From contig JAJRSY010000081.1 of the NCBI GenBank assembly GCA_024278565.1, forward strand, positions 1 to 23,478: a stretch of 23,478 nt of DNA, given 5' to 3'. The DNA comes from Bacteroidota bacterium. GTDB taxonomy: Bacteria; Bacteroidota; Bacteroidia; Flavobacteriales; Flavobacteriaceae. Under the pieces are notes generated by a model. The model made no database searches. It was not told the DNA's origin and saw only the letters and a list, made by a program, of their open reading frames with translations. The translations under genes were made by a program, and so were the position numbers. This document shows positions 8,210-16,634 of this stretch, one piece after another. How positions within the stretch are numbered: position 1 is the stretch's first letter; every line of letters begins with the position of its first letter.

Positions 8210-9071
8210 TGGTCTTTTTTGATGAATGCCCGGTATGAATACTAGAACCCTCTAGACTAATCTTTTTTGGTTTGACCGTTATAATATCACTCAATATTTT
8301 ATGGTATGATTCAAAGGTGTTCAGGTTTTTGTGCCCCCCACCTATAATGGTATGCAATGTGGTCAATTTCGGATTTATCTTTGATAATTTCACACTTGTT
8401 TTGTACGGGATCAACCGATCGTCGGTACCATGAATGATCTGAATGGGGCATTGTACGTACTTTAACCATTTGTAGGTGGGCATCGGAAACTTAATAAGAA
8501 TGGAAAGTGGCATAAAGGGCATATAGCGTTTTGCCACCTTGCTCAGACTGTAGTAAGGTGCATCTAAAATCAACATTCTTGGGTGGTTCATCGAAGCCAA
8601 TTTAGTAGCAAAACCAGAACCAAGCGAACGGCCATAGAGAATAATGTATTTCTCATCTACCTTTTCCTTAATTTTGTTATAGACCACCTGCAGGTCTCTC
8701 TTGATAGCTTTTTGTGTTCGTTTTCCGGTGCTTTTGCCAAACCCCCTATAATCTATCATCAATACCTCGTAACCGTGTCTGGTAAAATCTACAGCGAATT
8801 TGCCCCAGCCCTTGATGCTCTTTGAATTTCCTTTTAAATAGAAAACAATCCCCTTCGGGTTTTCTACCTTAAAACGCAAGCCGTTTATCGTGGCACCGTC
8901 TCGGGTCTTCACATTGTACTCTTCGGTCTCTTGATTTTCGTAATGGAATTGAAAATCCTTTTCGAGTTTTTCAGGTTTGAACATTAAATAATCTTGCAGA
9001 AAATAGAGCAGTATGCTGACTCCAATATATACTCCAAAAATAGATATAAGTATGTATCCCCAATATGGCAT
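8184..9071 (-). CDS. membrane-anchored alpha/beta hydrolase, divergent paralog 1 of 3
   Basis: The first and most divergent hydrolase of the triplet, 295 residues from ATG 9071 (MPYWGYILIS). The longer frame to 9098 begins with TTG and is less likely. A transmembrane segment covers about residues 5-25. S149 (GRSLG), D218 (HGTDD) and H247 (GGGHKNL) are kept. The usual oxyanion-loop HGN(S/A)G is replaced by KGNSK, losing the conserved His and Gly. It also has a 30-35 residue polar C-terminal tail (KPKKISLEGSSIHTGHSSKK) absent from the other two, and this tail overlaps the start of paralog 2. The altered loop could change substrate or rate; the intact triad argues against a dead enzyme. Confidence 0.85.
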   Translation of the reverse strand: MPYWGYILISIFGVYIGVSILLYFLQDYLMFKPEKLEKDFQFHYENQETEEYNVKTRDGATINGLRFKVENPKGIVFYLKGNSKSIKGWGKFAVDFTRHGYEVLMIDYRGFGKSTGKRTQKAIKRDLQVVYNKIKEKVDEKYIILYGRSLGSGFATKLASMNHPRMLILDAPYYSLSKVAKRYMPFMPLSILIKFPMPTYKWLKYVQCPIQIIHGTDDRLIPYKTSVKLSKINPKLTTLHTIIGGGHKNLNTFESYHKILSDIITVKPKKISLEGSSIHTGHSSKKTNAETSKNG

Positions 9072-9248
9072 AAAAGCTGGTTTGGCACCAAAGTACAAAA
9101 ATAAACAGTTAGAAGCTTGAAGGCCCTAGACGAATAGTAGGTCAAATATTGGTTTTTTTTTGAAAATCAGATTCAGAAAATAACGTTTTCAAAGGTGAAA
9201 TTCCCAACCTGATTTTCCGTTAACCGATGCGAGCTTCGCAAATCATTG

Positions 9249-10046
9249 TCAATATGTTTGATCGAATTCCAAGGTGTTTAAAAGAAGTCCCGAACCTGGT
9301 GCGACATAGGTTAGCTTTATGGTATTGTTAGGTAAAAGTGTTTCCTCAATGTCTAAAAGTGATAGCCCTCCCCTGCCCAATTCTATTAAAGCCCCCATAA
9401 CCATTCGCACTTGGTAGCGCATGAACCCTTGTCCCTTAATGTGGAGCGCGAAACTTTTTTCAGGAAAAAAATTGGCAGTCAAGATCGTATTTGGTCGTAT
9501 TTCGCAAAGATCTATCGTTCTTACTGATTTTGTATTTTCTTGTAATCGTGCCGTATAGGTCGAAAAATCATGTTCGCCCTCATACTTTTTGGCAGCCTCT
9601 TTCATCAGGTCAAGATTCAACTCATCTAAAATATTGGCGATAAAAGGTGCACAGAACGGATGGTTTTTCCTTCCATAAGAAAAAAGATAGATGTATTCTT
9701 TCATCTTACTGTTTTGAATAATATTGAACTCTTTATTAGTTTGGGTAATCGCAGTTACCCGTATATCGGGGGGGAGGTTTTGATTGAACAGGTCTAAAAA
9801 AAAGGTTGTATCGGCTAGCGGCCTTTCCCATAAGAAGAGTTCGAAAGCGGCATCTAAAGCCGAAACCTTGGCATCGGTACGGCCTGCCCCCAGTATTTTG
9901 AATTTAGTTTTTTCGGGTAAAATAAACTTTAGGGTTTTGATGAGCATTCCCTCTATTGTTTTCCGCTTTGGCTGTTTTTGCCACCCACTATACCTAAAAC
10001 CCAAAAATTGGATTCGGATCAAATAATAAAAACGTTCTTTTTGCAT
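9249..10046 (-). CDS. truA: TruA-family tRNA pseudouridine synthase, divergent
   Basis: A 265-residue protein with the TruA fold. The N-terminal RIQFLGFRYSGWQKQP corresponds to the family YDGxxFxGWQ strand. The catalytic loop GAGRTDAKVSALD holds the predicted nucleophile D58. The C-terminal KGQGFMRYQVRMVMGALIELGRG matches the family FLxxMVRxxxGxL motif. TruA modifies uridines 38-40 of the tRNA anticodon arm. The canonical loop is GRTDAGVHA; here it is AKVSA, missing the Gly and His. That suggests a second, specialised TruA paralog rather than the housekeeping copy, but the rest of the genome is not visible. The ATG at 10046 is the only convincing start. It is separated from the hydrolase operon by about 180 nt and is probably its own transcript. 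Confidence 0.8.
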   Translation of the reverse strand: MQKERFYYLIRIQFLGFRYSGWQKQPKRKTIEGMLIKTLKFILPEKTKFKILGAGRTDAKVSALDAAFELFLWERPLADTTFFLDLFNQNLPPDIRVTAITQTNKEFNIIQNSKMKEYIYLFSYGRKNHPFCAPFIANILDELNLDLMKEAAKKYEGEHDFSTYTARLQENTKSVRTIDLCEIRPNTILTANFFPEKSFALHIKGQGFMRYQVRMVMGALIELGRGGLSLLDIEETLLPNNTIKLTYVAPGSGLLLNTLEFDQTY

Positions 10047-10264
10047 ACATGGGGCTATTGGTGATAAATGAACGGTCTACAAAGTTGAAGTATGTTGAAG
10101 ATTTTCAATTTTCATGGAATGGACCGGTATTTTTTGTACTTTGACACAAAATTTATTTCAATTACGATTATTTACTATCGAAATGCTAAAATAACTACTA
10201 TTTTATGCGCTTTATCGAATTTATTAAATAAAACGAAGTGGGGAGGCGTTCTAGATAGCTGAAC

Positions 10265-10287
10265 AGGTTTCCCAAGGCCTGAAACCT
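10265..10287 (+). promoter_or_regulatory. hairpin just upstream of the membrane protein start
   Basis: AGGTTTC (265-271) and GAAACCT (281-287, last three digits of the coordinate) pair perfectly around a 9-nt loop, ending 10 nt before the ATG at 10298. There is no T-tract. The position suggests an effect on translation initiation or RNA stability, but no known riboswitch pattern was recognised. Confidence 0.35.
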
Positions 10288-10297
10288 ACTTGAATTT

Positions 10298-10777
10298 ATG
10301 AAATCTATACTACGAATATTAACCTTGAAGAAGAGTTTCATCTTATCGATATCCGTATTGGCATTGCTTATTGTTTTTAACTTTTACGGTCTCTACACCA
10401 ATAAGTTCTATTTTTTTAAACCTGATAACTATATTTTTCCGATTTTAACCCTTGTGCACTTTACGTTCCTTTATGTATTGTGGTTTAAAATCAAGGAAGA
10501 TGAAACGACCGATCCGCAAATGCGAAACATTGAATACATATTGTATGGTATATTTTTGGTATATGTTTATAAGGCTATAGAGAGTTTTTATGTGTTGACA
10601 ACCTACCTTGATTATGAAAATCATGTGATACCCGCAACATTTTTGCCTGCTGGAATTTTTATCGCTGTATTGTACTTAATGCTTATAGGGCTTACCTTGC
10701 TGGCAATTAAATATAGAAAGGAACGTGTTGGCGAGTACAAATTCGATGACATGAACCATATTGATTCTTGGGAATAG
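10298..10777 (+). CDS. small multi-pass membrane protein of unknown function
   Basis: I do not recognise this 159-residue protein. Hydropathy by eye gives four membrane helices, at about residues 13-32, 46-63, 80-98 and 113-136, with short loops and an acidic C-terminal tail (KFDDMNHIDSWE). A KIKEDETTDPQMR loop between helices 2 and 3 is polar. No catalytic or binding motif stands out. Codon use and composition match the neighbours, the ATG at 10298 is clear, and the gene stands alone. A hairpin lies 10 nt upstream and a terminator-like palindrome about 85 nt downstream. It is likely real given its length, coherent helices and flanking signals. Confidence 0.65.
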   Translation: MKSILRILTLKKSFILSISVLALLIVFNFYGLYTNKFYFFKPDNYIFPILTLVHFTFLYVLWFKIKEDETTDPQMRNIEYILYGIFLVYVYKAIESFYVLTTYLDYENHVIPATFLPAGIFIAVLYLMLIGLTLLAIKYRKERVGEYKFDDMNHIDSWE

Positions 10778-10860
10778 AGCATATTTGACTTTATTGCTTT
10801 AAAATACCCTATGAGATTATTCATAGTAACTGTTATGAAATAAGTTGACGGAATTGATGT

Positions 10861-10886
10861 ACCTGCCGGACCAGGCAGGTTTTTTT
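10861..10886 (+). terminator. CCTGCC palindrome with T-tract, likely terminator
   Basis: ACCTGCC (10861-10867) / GGCAGGT (10874-10880) has a 7-bp stem and a 6-nt loop, followed by six more T. It lies about 85 nt after the stop of the small membrane protein gene. It belongs to the dispersed CCTGCC/GGCAGG palindrome family of this window, showing that at least one copy has a terminator-like context. Confidence 0.6.
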
Positions 10887-11011
10887 CTGTATCAAGGCAC
10901 GTCATAGCGAAGCTATGGGCGTAGTTGATACGATTGCAAAGCATGGCAGGCAGGTTATGCTCCAAAAGAGGCGAGCAGGAAAAAACAATTGATACATTTC
11001 AAAACAGTCTC

Positions 11012-11240
11012 TTAACCCGCATTATTCACGGGTTTTCGTTATGAAAAGTCAAAATATCAATCTGCCTGGCCGGCAGGCACGGTAGAATTGGAAAGCACAG
11101 AGGTTTTTTAGTGAAGGAACTGTAACTCGATTTTGAGCTGAACAAATTTCGAGTATTTTCAATTATAGCAGGCATGTGCTGAGCATAGTCGAAGTATAGT
11201 TTGGCTTTGGAATAGAATATCCGTGAATAATGCGGGTTAA
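11012..11240. repeat. 229-bp segment bounded by 20-bp perfect inverted repeats
   Basis: Left end 11012-11031 (TTAACCCGCATTATTCACGG) is the exact reverse complement of right end 11221-11240. The left copy also contains ACCCG/CGGGT (11015-11033) followed by TTTT, so it may fold as a local terminator. The inside is non-coding and includes a CCTGCC-type palindrome (11062-11078). No target-site duplication was found by eye. It could be a small non-autonomous element or a paired regulatory structure. Confidence 0.6.
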
Positions 11241-11305
11241 TGCTTTTTAAACTTATCGTGATAACCATGTGATATTTTTTAACTTCCTTCGTTATCAAAT
11301 TAATT

Positions 11306-12004
11306 ATGAAACAGATTCTTATCATAGAAGATGACCCAGAGATAATAAAGCTTCTCGAAATACATCTGACCGACCTTACATATACCACGTCTAAGGCTTT
11401 GGACGGAGAACTAGGCCTCAAAATGGCCTTGGAGAACGATTATGATCTCATCTTGTTAGATCTAACACTGCCTTCAATGGACGGAGTGGAGATATGCAAA
11501 CGATTGAGAGCAAAAAAGAATACCCCTATTATAATGCTTACCGCAAAGTCAGAAGAGATCGATCGGGTACTGGGACTTGAGATAGGTGCTGATGATTACA
11601 TTACAAAGCCATTCAGTATCAGAGAACTTTTGGCCCGGGTAAAGGCTGTATTGCGTCGAACGGCCTCGAAGAATAATACAGAACAAAAAGCTACTTTGAT
11701 TTCTCTTGATGGGCTATCGATCGATATTGACAAACGTAAGGTAATCGTGGGGGGCAATAGGGTCGAGCTTTCGCCAAAAGAGTTTGAACTGTTGGTATTG
11801 ATGGCCTCGAACTCTGGTAGAAACTATACCAGAACACAACTGCTGAGTATAATCTGGGGCTATAATTTTGAAGGTTATGAGCATACGGTCAACTCACATA
11901 TCAATAGATTGAGGGCCAAAATTGAAGTTGATATGGCAAACCCAACGTACATATTGACCATATGGGGCGTAGGCTATAAATTTAATGAAGACTTGATGGT
12001 ATGA
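11306..12004 (+). CDS. OmpR/PhoB-family response regulator
   Basis: A 232-residue two-component response regulator. The N-terminal receiver domain (about 1-118) has the acidic pair ED at 8-9, the phospho-acceptor D52 in LLDLTLPSMDG, T79 in MLTAK and K101 in YITKPFS. The C-terminal winged-helix domain (about 130-230) ends with the typical HTVNSHINRLRAKIE recognition helix and the YILTIWGVGYKF wing. The gene starts at ATG 11306, and its TGA (12002-12004) overlaps the ATG of the kinase gene at 12001. The two are thus translationally coupled and almost certainly cognate partners. The regulated genes cannot be inferred from the sequence. Confidence 0.93.
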   Translation: MKQILIIEDDPEIIKLLEIHLTDLTYTTSKALDGELGLKMALENDYDLILLDLTLPSMDGVEICKRLRAKKNTPIIMLTAKSEEIDRVLGLEIGADDYITKPFSIRELLARVKAVLRRTASKNNTEQKATLISLDGLSIDIDKRKVIVGGNRVELSPKEFELLVLMASNSGRNYTRTQLLSIIWGYNFEGYEHTVNSHINRLRAKIEVDMANPTYILTIWGVGYKFNEDLMV

Positions 12005-13493
12005 ACAGATTTGTGAAAACACTGACCCCTAAATTGGTCAAAAACTATGGCTGGCATTTATTCTACTTGTATTGTTAATGGGGGCTTCCTATATTTCTAT
12101 TACAGGATACCTTACTAACTTGCACAATCAAGAAATCACACAACAACTCAATGCCGATGTCGCCAATCACGTAATCGCTGAAAAGTTCAAGGACGCTTCC
12201 CCTTTCATAGAGGATGGCAGTGTGAACAAAGAGATCTTTGGAGATTTGATGCACGATATGATGGCTGTAAACCAAGGTATAGAGGTTTACTTGCTCGACC
12301 ATACAGGAAAGGTTTTGTACTCAGTCGTTCTGGATCATAGCGACAATGCTTCTTCGAAAAGTGTCTCGTTGGCACCTATCAAAACATTTATTAAGAACAA
12401 GGGGGAAAGTTTTATTTTGGGGGATGATCCCAGAAACCCAGGGGAACAAAAAATATTCTCAGCGGCTCCATATTCGGTCGATGAACGCAATGGCTTTGTT
12501 TATATCGTTCTAGCGGGTGAAAAATTCGAACAGGTCAGTAGCAATCTCTTGGGTCAATATTTTGCCAAATTGGGAATTGTTGCCGCTTTGCTGACAATGC
12601 TCTTCTCCGCATTGATAGGACTGTTATCGGTATGGTTCATAACCAAAAACCTGAGATTGATCATTGGCACTGTACGGCGTTTTCAAGAAGGTGACCTGAA
12701 AGCCCGTATAGAAGATCCAGAAGGTTCTGATGTTGCAATTTTCGCTAAATCATTTAACGAAATGGCCGATACCATTGTTGCCAATATGGATAAAATGAAA
12801 TCGGTGGATCTATTGCGAAGGGAGCTGATTGCCAATGTATCTCACGACTTGAGAACGCCTTTGGCTATTTTAAAGGGCTATATCGAAACCCTACAAATGA
12901 AAACGGAAACACTCTCAGAGAATGAAAAACAAGAATATCTTCAGATCACCCATGACAATGTGGATAAACTATCGAACCTTATCAACCAACTGTTTGAATA
13001 TTCCAAATTGGAGGCTGAACAGATCACTCCTATAAAAGAACCGTTTTCAATTACCGAACTATCACATGACCTGATCGCTAAATTCAGGGTGCTTGCCGAA
13101 CAGAAACAGATTGAATTAAAACTTGACAAGCCCCAAGAAAACAACATGGTCTTTGCCGATGTGGGCCTGGTAGAGCGCGCCCTTCAAAATCTAATAGAGA
13201 ATGCAATCAAATATACAGGACCAGGAGGCAAAGTAACACTTTCACTACGGAAGAAAGGAAAGGTCGTTGAGATCAATATTACCGATACAGGAACCGGTAT
13301 CCCCCTAAACGAACAGCCCTTTATTTTTGACCGTTACAAACAAGTGGGCAAAAGCACAAAAAAACATGGCTATGGTCTTGGGCTGGCCATTGCCAAAAAG
13401 ATAATGGATCTTCACGACACCACTATAACGGTGTTGAGCAAACCAAAAGAAGGAAGTACTTTTACGTTCAATTTACCTGCCTATCAGGTATAA
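12001..13493 (+). CDS. sensor histidine kinase, frameshifted near its 5' end
   Basis: Membrane kinase partner of the preceding regulator. The ATG at 12001 overlaps its stop (ATGA). That frame reads MNRFVKTLTPKLVK and then leaves frame at the five A of 12040-12044; the rest continues in another frame to 13493. One extra A gives KLVKKLWLAFILLVLLMGAS, a natural first transmembrane helix, and a 497-residue protein. In that numbering it has TM1 at about 16-33, an extracytoplasmic sensor region, TM2 ending LSVWFI, HAMP (RRFQEGDLKARI), HisKA with H282 in NVSHDLRTP, N-box NLIENAIKYT, DTGTGIP and GYGLGLAIAKK. All kinase motifs are intact. A downstream TTG (12072) would be a poor start that cuts TM1. 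A missing base in the read is most likely; true inactivation or slippage remains possible. Confidence 0.85.
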
Positions 13494-13521
13494 TGGGAGA
13501 TTTTTTGCTTGAAAAAGAAAA

Positions 13522-13545
13522 CCCTGTCAGCTGATAGGCTTTTTA
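13522..13545. terminator. bidirectional terminator between convergent genes
   Basis: CCTGTC (13523-13528) pairs with GATAGG (13533-13538), including one G-T pair, around AGCT, followed by a T-run on the plus strand (13540-13544). An A-rich stretch upstream gives a T-rich tract on the minus strand. It sits between the kinase stop and the ATPase stop. Confidence 0.6.
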
Positions 13546-13549
13546 ACTA

Positions 13550-15019
13550 CTATAGTCCATCTATAAAACTCCCGTACAGATCTTTAAATTGATAACCTTC
13601 CTTAAATCGCTTTTTGCTCAATTTTTTATGGGCAACCAGGCCCCATAACACCAGTTCCTTTAAGAAATAGCTATCTTTTTTTGAAACATCAGGTTGGTAT
13701 TCCTTGGTCAATTCGTTCAATGCAGGTATACCATCTAAAGCTCGTTTGTATTCGGCATCTGTATAGTCATCTATGAGTTGGAAGCCCTCTCCTTCAAAAA
13801 ACCAATTGATCAGCTCGTCATAGGGAGTTTGCTCCTCTTTTCGTTCGAGTTTGTTGATCTTGGGAAAGTAGTTCAAAAACAGGGTTTTTGCCGCATCTTC
13901 TATCAAAATCAGTGCAACACCATCCACTCCCTCTTGTTCACCTTCATAGACGAGTTCGACTTTACCCGTAATTGCAGGTACAACACCCACAAAATCACTT
14001 AACCGTACCGAGGTGTTATCAGCCCCATTGATCAGGGCCCTGCGTTCTGCCGTGCTCAGCAGGTTCTCGAACGCAGTAATACTTGCACGCGCACTTACCC
14101 CGCTCTTGGCATCGATATATTCGCTGTTCCTTGCCTCAAAACTGATTTGTTCCAATAGGTCTTTTGCCATATCAGGAACATACACTACATCAGTTTGCCG
14201 TGAATCTAAATTAGATTCCTGTTCGGTTATTTTACGGGCCGTTTCAATATCAGCCGGATAATGGGTCAGTATCTGAGATCCGATCCGATCCTTTAAAGGG
14301 GTAACGATACTTCCCCTGTTCGTATAGTCTTCGGGGTTTGCGGTAAATACAAATTGTATATCCAAAGGCAGCCTTAGTTTGAATCCACGAATTTGTATAT
14401 CACCTTCTTCCAGTATATTAAATAAGGCTACTTGAATACGTGCTTGAAGATCAGGCAGTTCATTGATCACAAAAATACAGCGATTGGCCCTTGGAATCAT
14501 TCCGAAATGAATTACCCGGTCATCGGCATACGACAGCTTGAGGTTTGCCGCTTTTATGGGGTCTACATCACCTATAAGATCGGCCACGGTAACATCTGGC
14601 GTGGCCAGTTTTTCATAAAACCGCTCATCTCTATGCAGCCAGGTGATGGGTGTTTTGCCCCCCATTTTCTCAATACGTTCCAATGCGTAGCGTGACATAG
14701 GTTTCAAAGGGTCATCATTGATTTCGGAGCCCTCGACAACGGGAATCCATTCGTCCAATAAATTGACCATCAATCTGGCCAGCCTTGTTTTTGCCTGGCC
14801 CCTAAGCCCCAACAAATTGATGTTGTGCCTCGAAAGTATCGCCTGCTCCAATTCAGGTATAACCGAATTTTCATAACCCCAGACCCCTATAAAAGAGTCC
14901 TCCCCTTTCTTGATTTTCTCCCTGAGGTTGCCCCTTAGCTCATCTTTGATGCTTTTACTCTCGTACCCAGATTTTTTTAATTGGTCTAGCGTGGCAATTT
15001 TTTTTAAGTTCAATTTCAT
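13550..15019 (-). CDS. magnesium-chelatase/MoxR-like AAA+ ATPase
   Basis: A 489-residue AAA+ protein of the ChlI/BchI-MoxR type. The P-loop is G71-L-R-G-Q-A-K-T78, with alanine where GxGK is usual. The Walker B region reads CIFVINE187, with asparagine where aspartate is usual but the catalytic glutamate kept. Sensor 1 is FVFTANPED (N228), and PLKDRIGSQI carries the arginine region. The insertion LPDLQARIQVALFNILEEGDIQIRG is typical of chelatase-type AAA+ ATPases. A VWA-domain gene lies upstream on the same strand, 120 nt away. This ATPase/VWA pairing is seen in metal chelatases and MoxR systems, which remodel or load metal into partner proteins. Nothing here indicates chlorophyll synthesis, so 'magnesium chelatase' is a fold label only; the client is unknown. 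Confidence 0.82.
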   Translation of the reverse strand: MKLNLKKIATLDQLKKSGYESKSIKDELRGNLREKIKKGEDSFIGVWGYENSVIPELEQAILSRHNINLLGLRGQAKTRLARLMVNLLDEWIPVVEGSEINDDPLKPMSRYALERIEKMGGKTPITWLHRDERFYEKLATPDVTVADLIGDVDPIKAANLKLSYADDRVIHFGMIPRANRCIFVINELPDLQARIQVALFNILEEGDIQIRGFKLRLPLDIQFVFTANPEDYTNRGSIVTPLKDRIGSQILTHYPADIETARKITEQESNLDSRQTDVVYVPDMAKDLLEQISFEARNSEYIDAKSGVSARASITAFENLLSTAERRALINGADNTSVRLSDFVGVVPAITGKVELVYEGEQEGVDGVALILIEDAAKTLFLNYFPKINKLERKEEQTPYDELINWFFEGEGFQLIDDYTDAEYKRALDGIPALNELTKEYQPDVSKKDSYFLKELVLWGLVAHKKLSKKRFKEGYQFKDLYGSFIDGL

Positions 15020-15139
15020 GTTGTTCTTTCAACTTTTGTTTGATTCATTTTTTATGTCCCTTACCCTTTCGATTTACACTACGCCGAATATATCTTACCA
15101 AGCGACGAAATCGATAGACTGCTGAAGAGCCGAATCCAA

Positions 15140-16288
15140 TTATTTCAACCGTTTTCTTCTGTTGGTCTCATAGTCTTCAAAAATCATTTCCCCCAATCCC
15201 TTTAAACCGGTAAAAAAGGCTTTGCCCTTATTGGCTTTGGTAAACTGTCGAATAAATTGCATTAAATAAGGATCTTGTGCGATCATAAATGTAGTTATCG
15301 GTATATGTAGTTTTTGTGCCTGACGTGCCATATTATAGCATTTTTCCACAATAAAATCATCCAAACCCACGCTGTTTTTATAATAGGTTCCGTCGGGCAT
15401 ACGTAGGCAACTGGGTTTGCCATCGGTAATCATGAAAATCTGTTTATTGGTATTGCGTTTTCTACGAAGCATATCCATCGCCAATTGCAGGCCTGCCACG
15501 GTATTCGTATGGTATGGGCCCACTTTTAAATAAGGCAAATCTTTTATGGGAATGGGCCAGGCATCGTTTCCGAACACCAAAATATCCAATGTATCTTTTG
15601 GGTATCTTGTAGTGATCAGCTCGGCAAGGGCCATGGCCACCTTTTTGGCCGGTGTAATTCGGTCCTCACCATAGAGGATCATGCTATGGCTGATATCGAT
15701 CATAAGCACGGTGCTCATTTGTGCTTTATGCTGGGTGTCCTCGACCACCAGATCCTCCTCACGTAATACAAAGGCATCCATTCCGTGGTTGATCTGGGCG
15801 TTTTTAAGACTTTCGGTCATGGCGATGTTCTTTAAATCATCACCATATCGGTATTCCCTGAGATCCCCTGTATGTTCATCGCCTTGGCCTGATTTTCCTG
15901 TTTTGTGGTTGCCAGAGCCACTGCGTTTTAGCTTCCCAAAAATCTGGTCCAATGCCCGTTTTCTAATGATCCGCTCCATTTTGGCGGTAATGGAAACTTT
16001 TGGGCCATCTTTACGGTCTTCTCCCTCCTGCCCCATTTTTCCAACTCCGTCTTCGAGCTCTTCGCGTATATATCCTTTCTGTTTTAGGTCTTCAATAAAA
16101 TCATCGATCGTATATTCGTCAGTGGTAAGCCCGTATTCCTTGTCTAGCTCATGCAGCCAATCAATAGCCTCGTCAAAATCACCTGAGGTATGGGTTATCA
16201 GCTCTTGAAAAATATCAAAAAGCTTTTCAAAGGGAGTTTGATCGGCCGGTTCATAGGTTGAAAAACGAAAACCCTTTCTTACATCCAT
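15140..16288 (-). CDS. VWA-domain protein, partner of the chelatase-like ATPase
   Basis: A 382-residue cytoplasmic protein from ATG 16288 (MDVRKGFRFSTYEP); the frame to 16309 starts with TTG. The N-terminal half is charged and helical, with a Gly/Lys-rich linker (about 120-140: KRSGSGNHKTGKSGQGDEH). The C-terminal von Willebrand A domain starts at STVLMIDISHSM and has a complete metal-ion MIDAS site: D198, S200, S202 in DISHS, a threonine in YHTNT and D289 in MITDGKP. This resembles the ChlD/CoxE-type partner of MoxR/ChlI ATPases. With the downstream ATPase it probably forms an ATP-driven complex acting on a client protein or cofactor. The client is not identifiable from this window. Confidence 0.85.
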   Translation of the reverse strand: MDVRKGFRFSTYEPADQTPFEKLFDIFQELITHTSGDFDEAIDWLHELDKEYGLTTDEYTIDDFIEDLKQKGYIREELEDGVGKMGQEGEDRKDGPKVSITAKMERIIRKRALDQIFGKLKRSGSGNHKTGKSGQGDEHTGDLREYRYGDDLKNIAMTESLKNAQINHGMDAFVLREEDLVVEDTQHKAQMSTVLMIDISHSMILYGEDRITPAKKVAMALAELITTRYPKDTLDILVFGNDAWPIPIKDLPYLKVGPYHTNTVAGLQLAMDMLRRKRNTNKQIFMITDGKPSCLRMPDGTYYKNSVGLDDFIVEKCYNMARQAQKLHIPITTFMIAQDPYLMQFIRQFTKANKGKAFFTGLKGLGEMIFEDYETNRRKRLK

Positions 16289-16523
16289 TATTTTTCTTGT
16301 GTTTAACAATCTATTCCTTGTCTTACTGATTTTGCCAATTTCCCTACAAAAACAGAACCATCATACCAGAATTACCGAACTATAAAAATAAGATATTTTG
16401 TAAAAGGGCTGGGTACGTTTAATGAAAACTTCACGCTACGCACTAGTATTGCCATTAAAATGACGGTATGGTTCTTTAAAACCCATTGAGGGAGTAGTTT
16501 TTAATCAGTACTGCCCGGTTAAA

Positions 16524-16543
16524 CCTGCCTGCCAGCAGGCAGG
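16524..16543. repeat. GC palindrome of the CCTGCC family
   Basis: CCTGCCTGC (16524-16532) and GCAGGCAGG (16535-16543) are exact complements separated by two bases, the most perfect copy of the family in this window. It is followed by GACGTAAGACCGCT, a phrase that recurs inverted near another copy at 17080. Confidence 0.65.
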
Positions 16544-16634
16544 GACGTAAGACCGCTTATTTCGACTGCGCTCAATACAGGTGTGCTATTTTAGATATAA
16601 GACAAGACTAAGCCTGTGCCATGCCTACAGCAGG

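Larger units (their letters stand above)
10778..11305. other. 528-bp gene-free, repeat-rich intergenic region
   Basis: No convincing gene was found. The region holds a CCTGCC palindrome with a T-tract (10861-10886), a composite hairpin at 10889-10931 (GTATCAA/TTGATAC outside, CATAGC/GCTATG inside), and a half-site GGCAGGCAGG near 10955. It also holds a 229-bp segment bounded by 20-bp perfect inverted repeats (11012-11240). A minus-strand open frame (11026-11421) runs through these repeats into the response regulator gene and is not supported as coding. The end of the region should contain the promoter of the two-component operon. Confidence 0.6.

Noticed and set aside
10047..10297. Known riboswitch or tRNA upstream of the small membrane protein
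   Set aside because: Short hairpins are present, but no conserved riboswitch core or tRNA cloverleaf could be drawn.
11026..11421. 131-codon minus-strand open frame in the spacer before the response regulator
   Set aside because: It overlaps the response regulator gene and its C-terminal part is read from the inverted repeat and CCTGCC palindrome. No family motif is seen.
15681..16208. 175-codon plus-strand open frame opposite the VWA gene
   Set aside because: It is antisense to a well-supported VWA protein; the Ser-rich translation is typical of a shadow frame.
13550..16288. Chlorophyll-type magnesium chelatase locus
   Set aside because: Only the AAA+ and VWA folds match; no chlH-like or tetrapyrrole gene is present, so the name would mislead.
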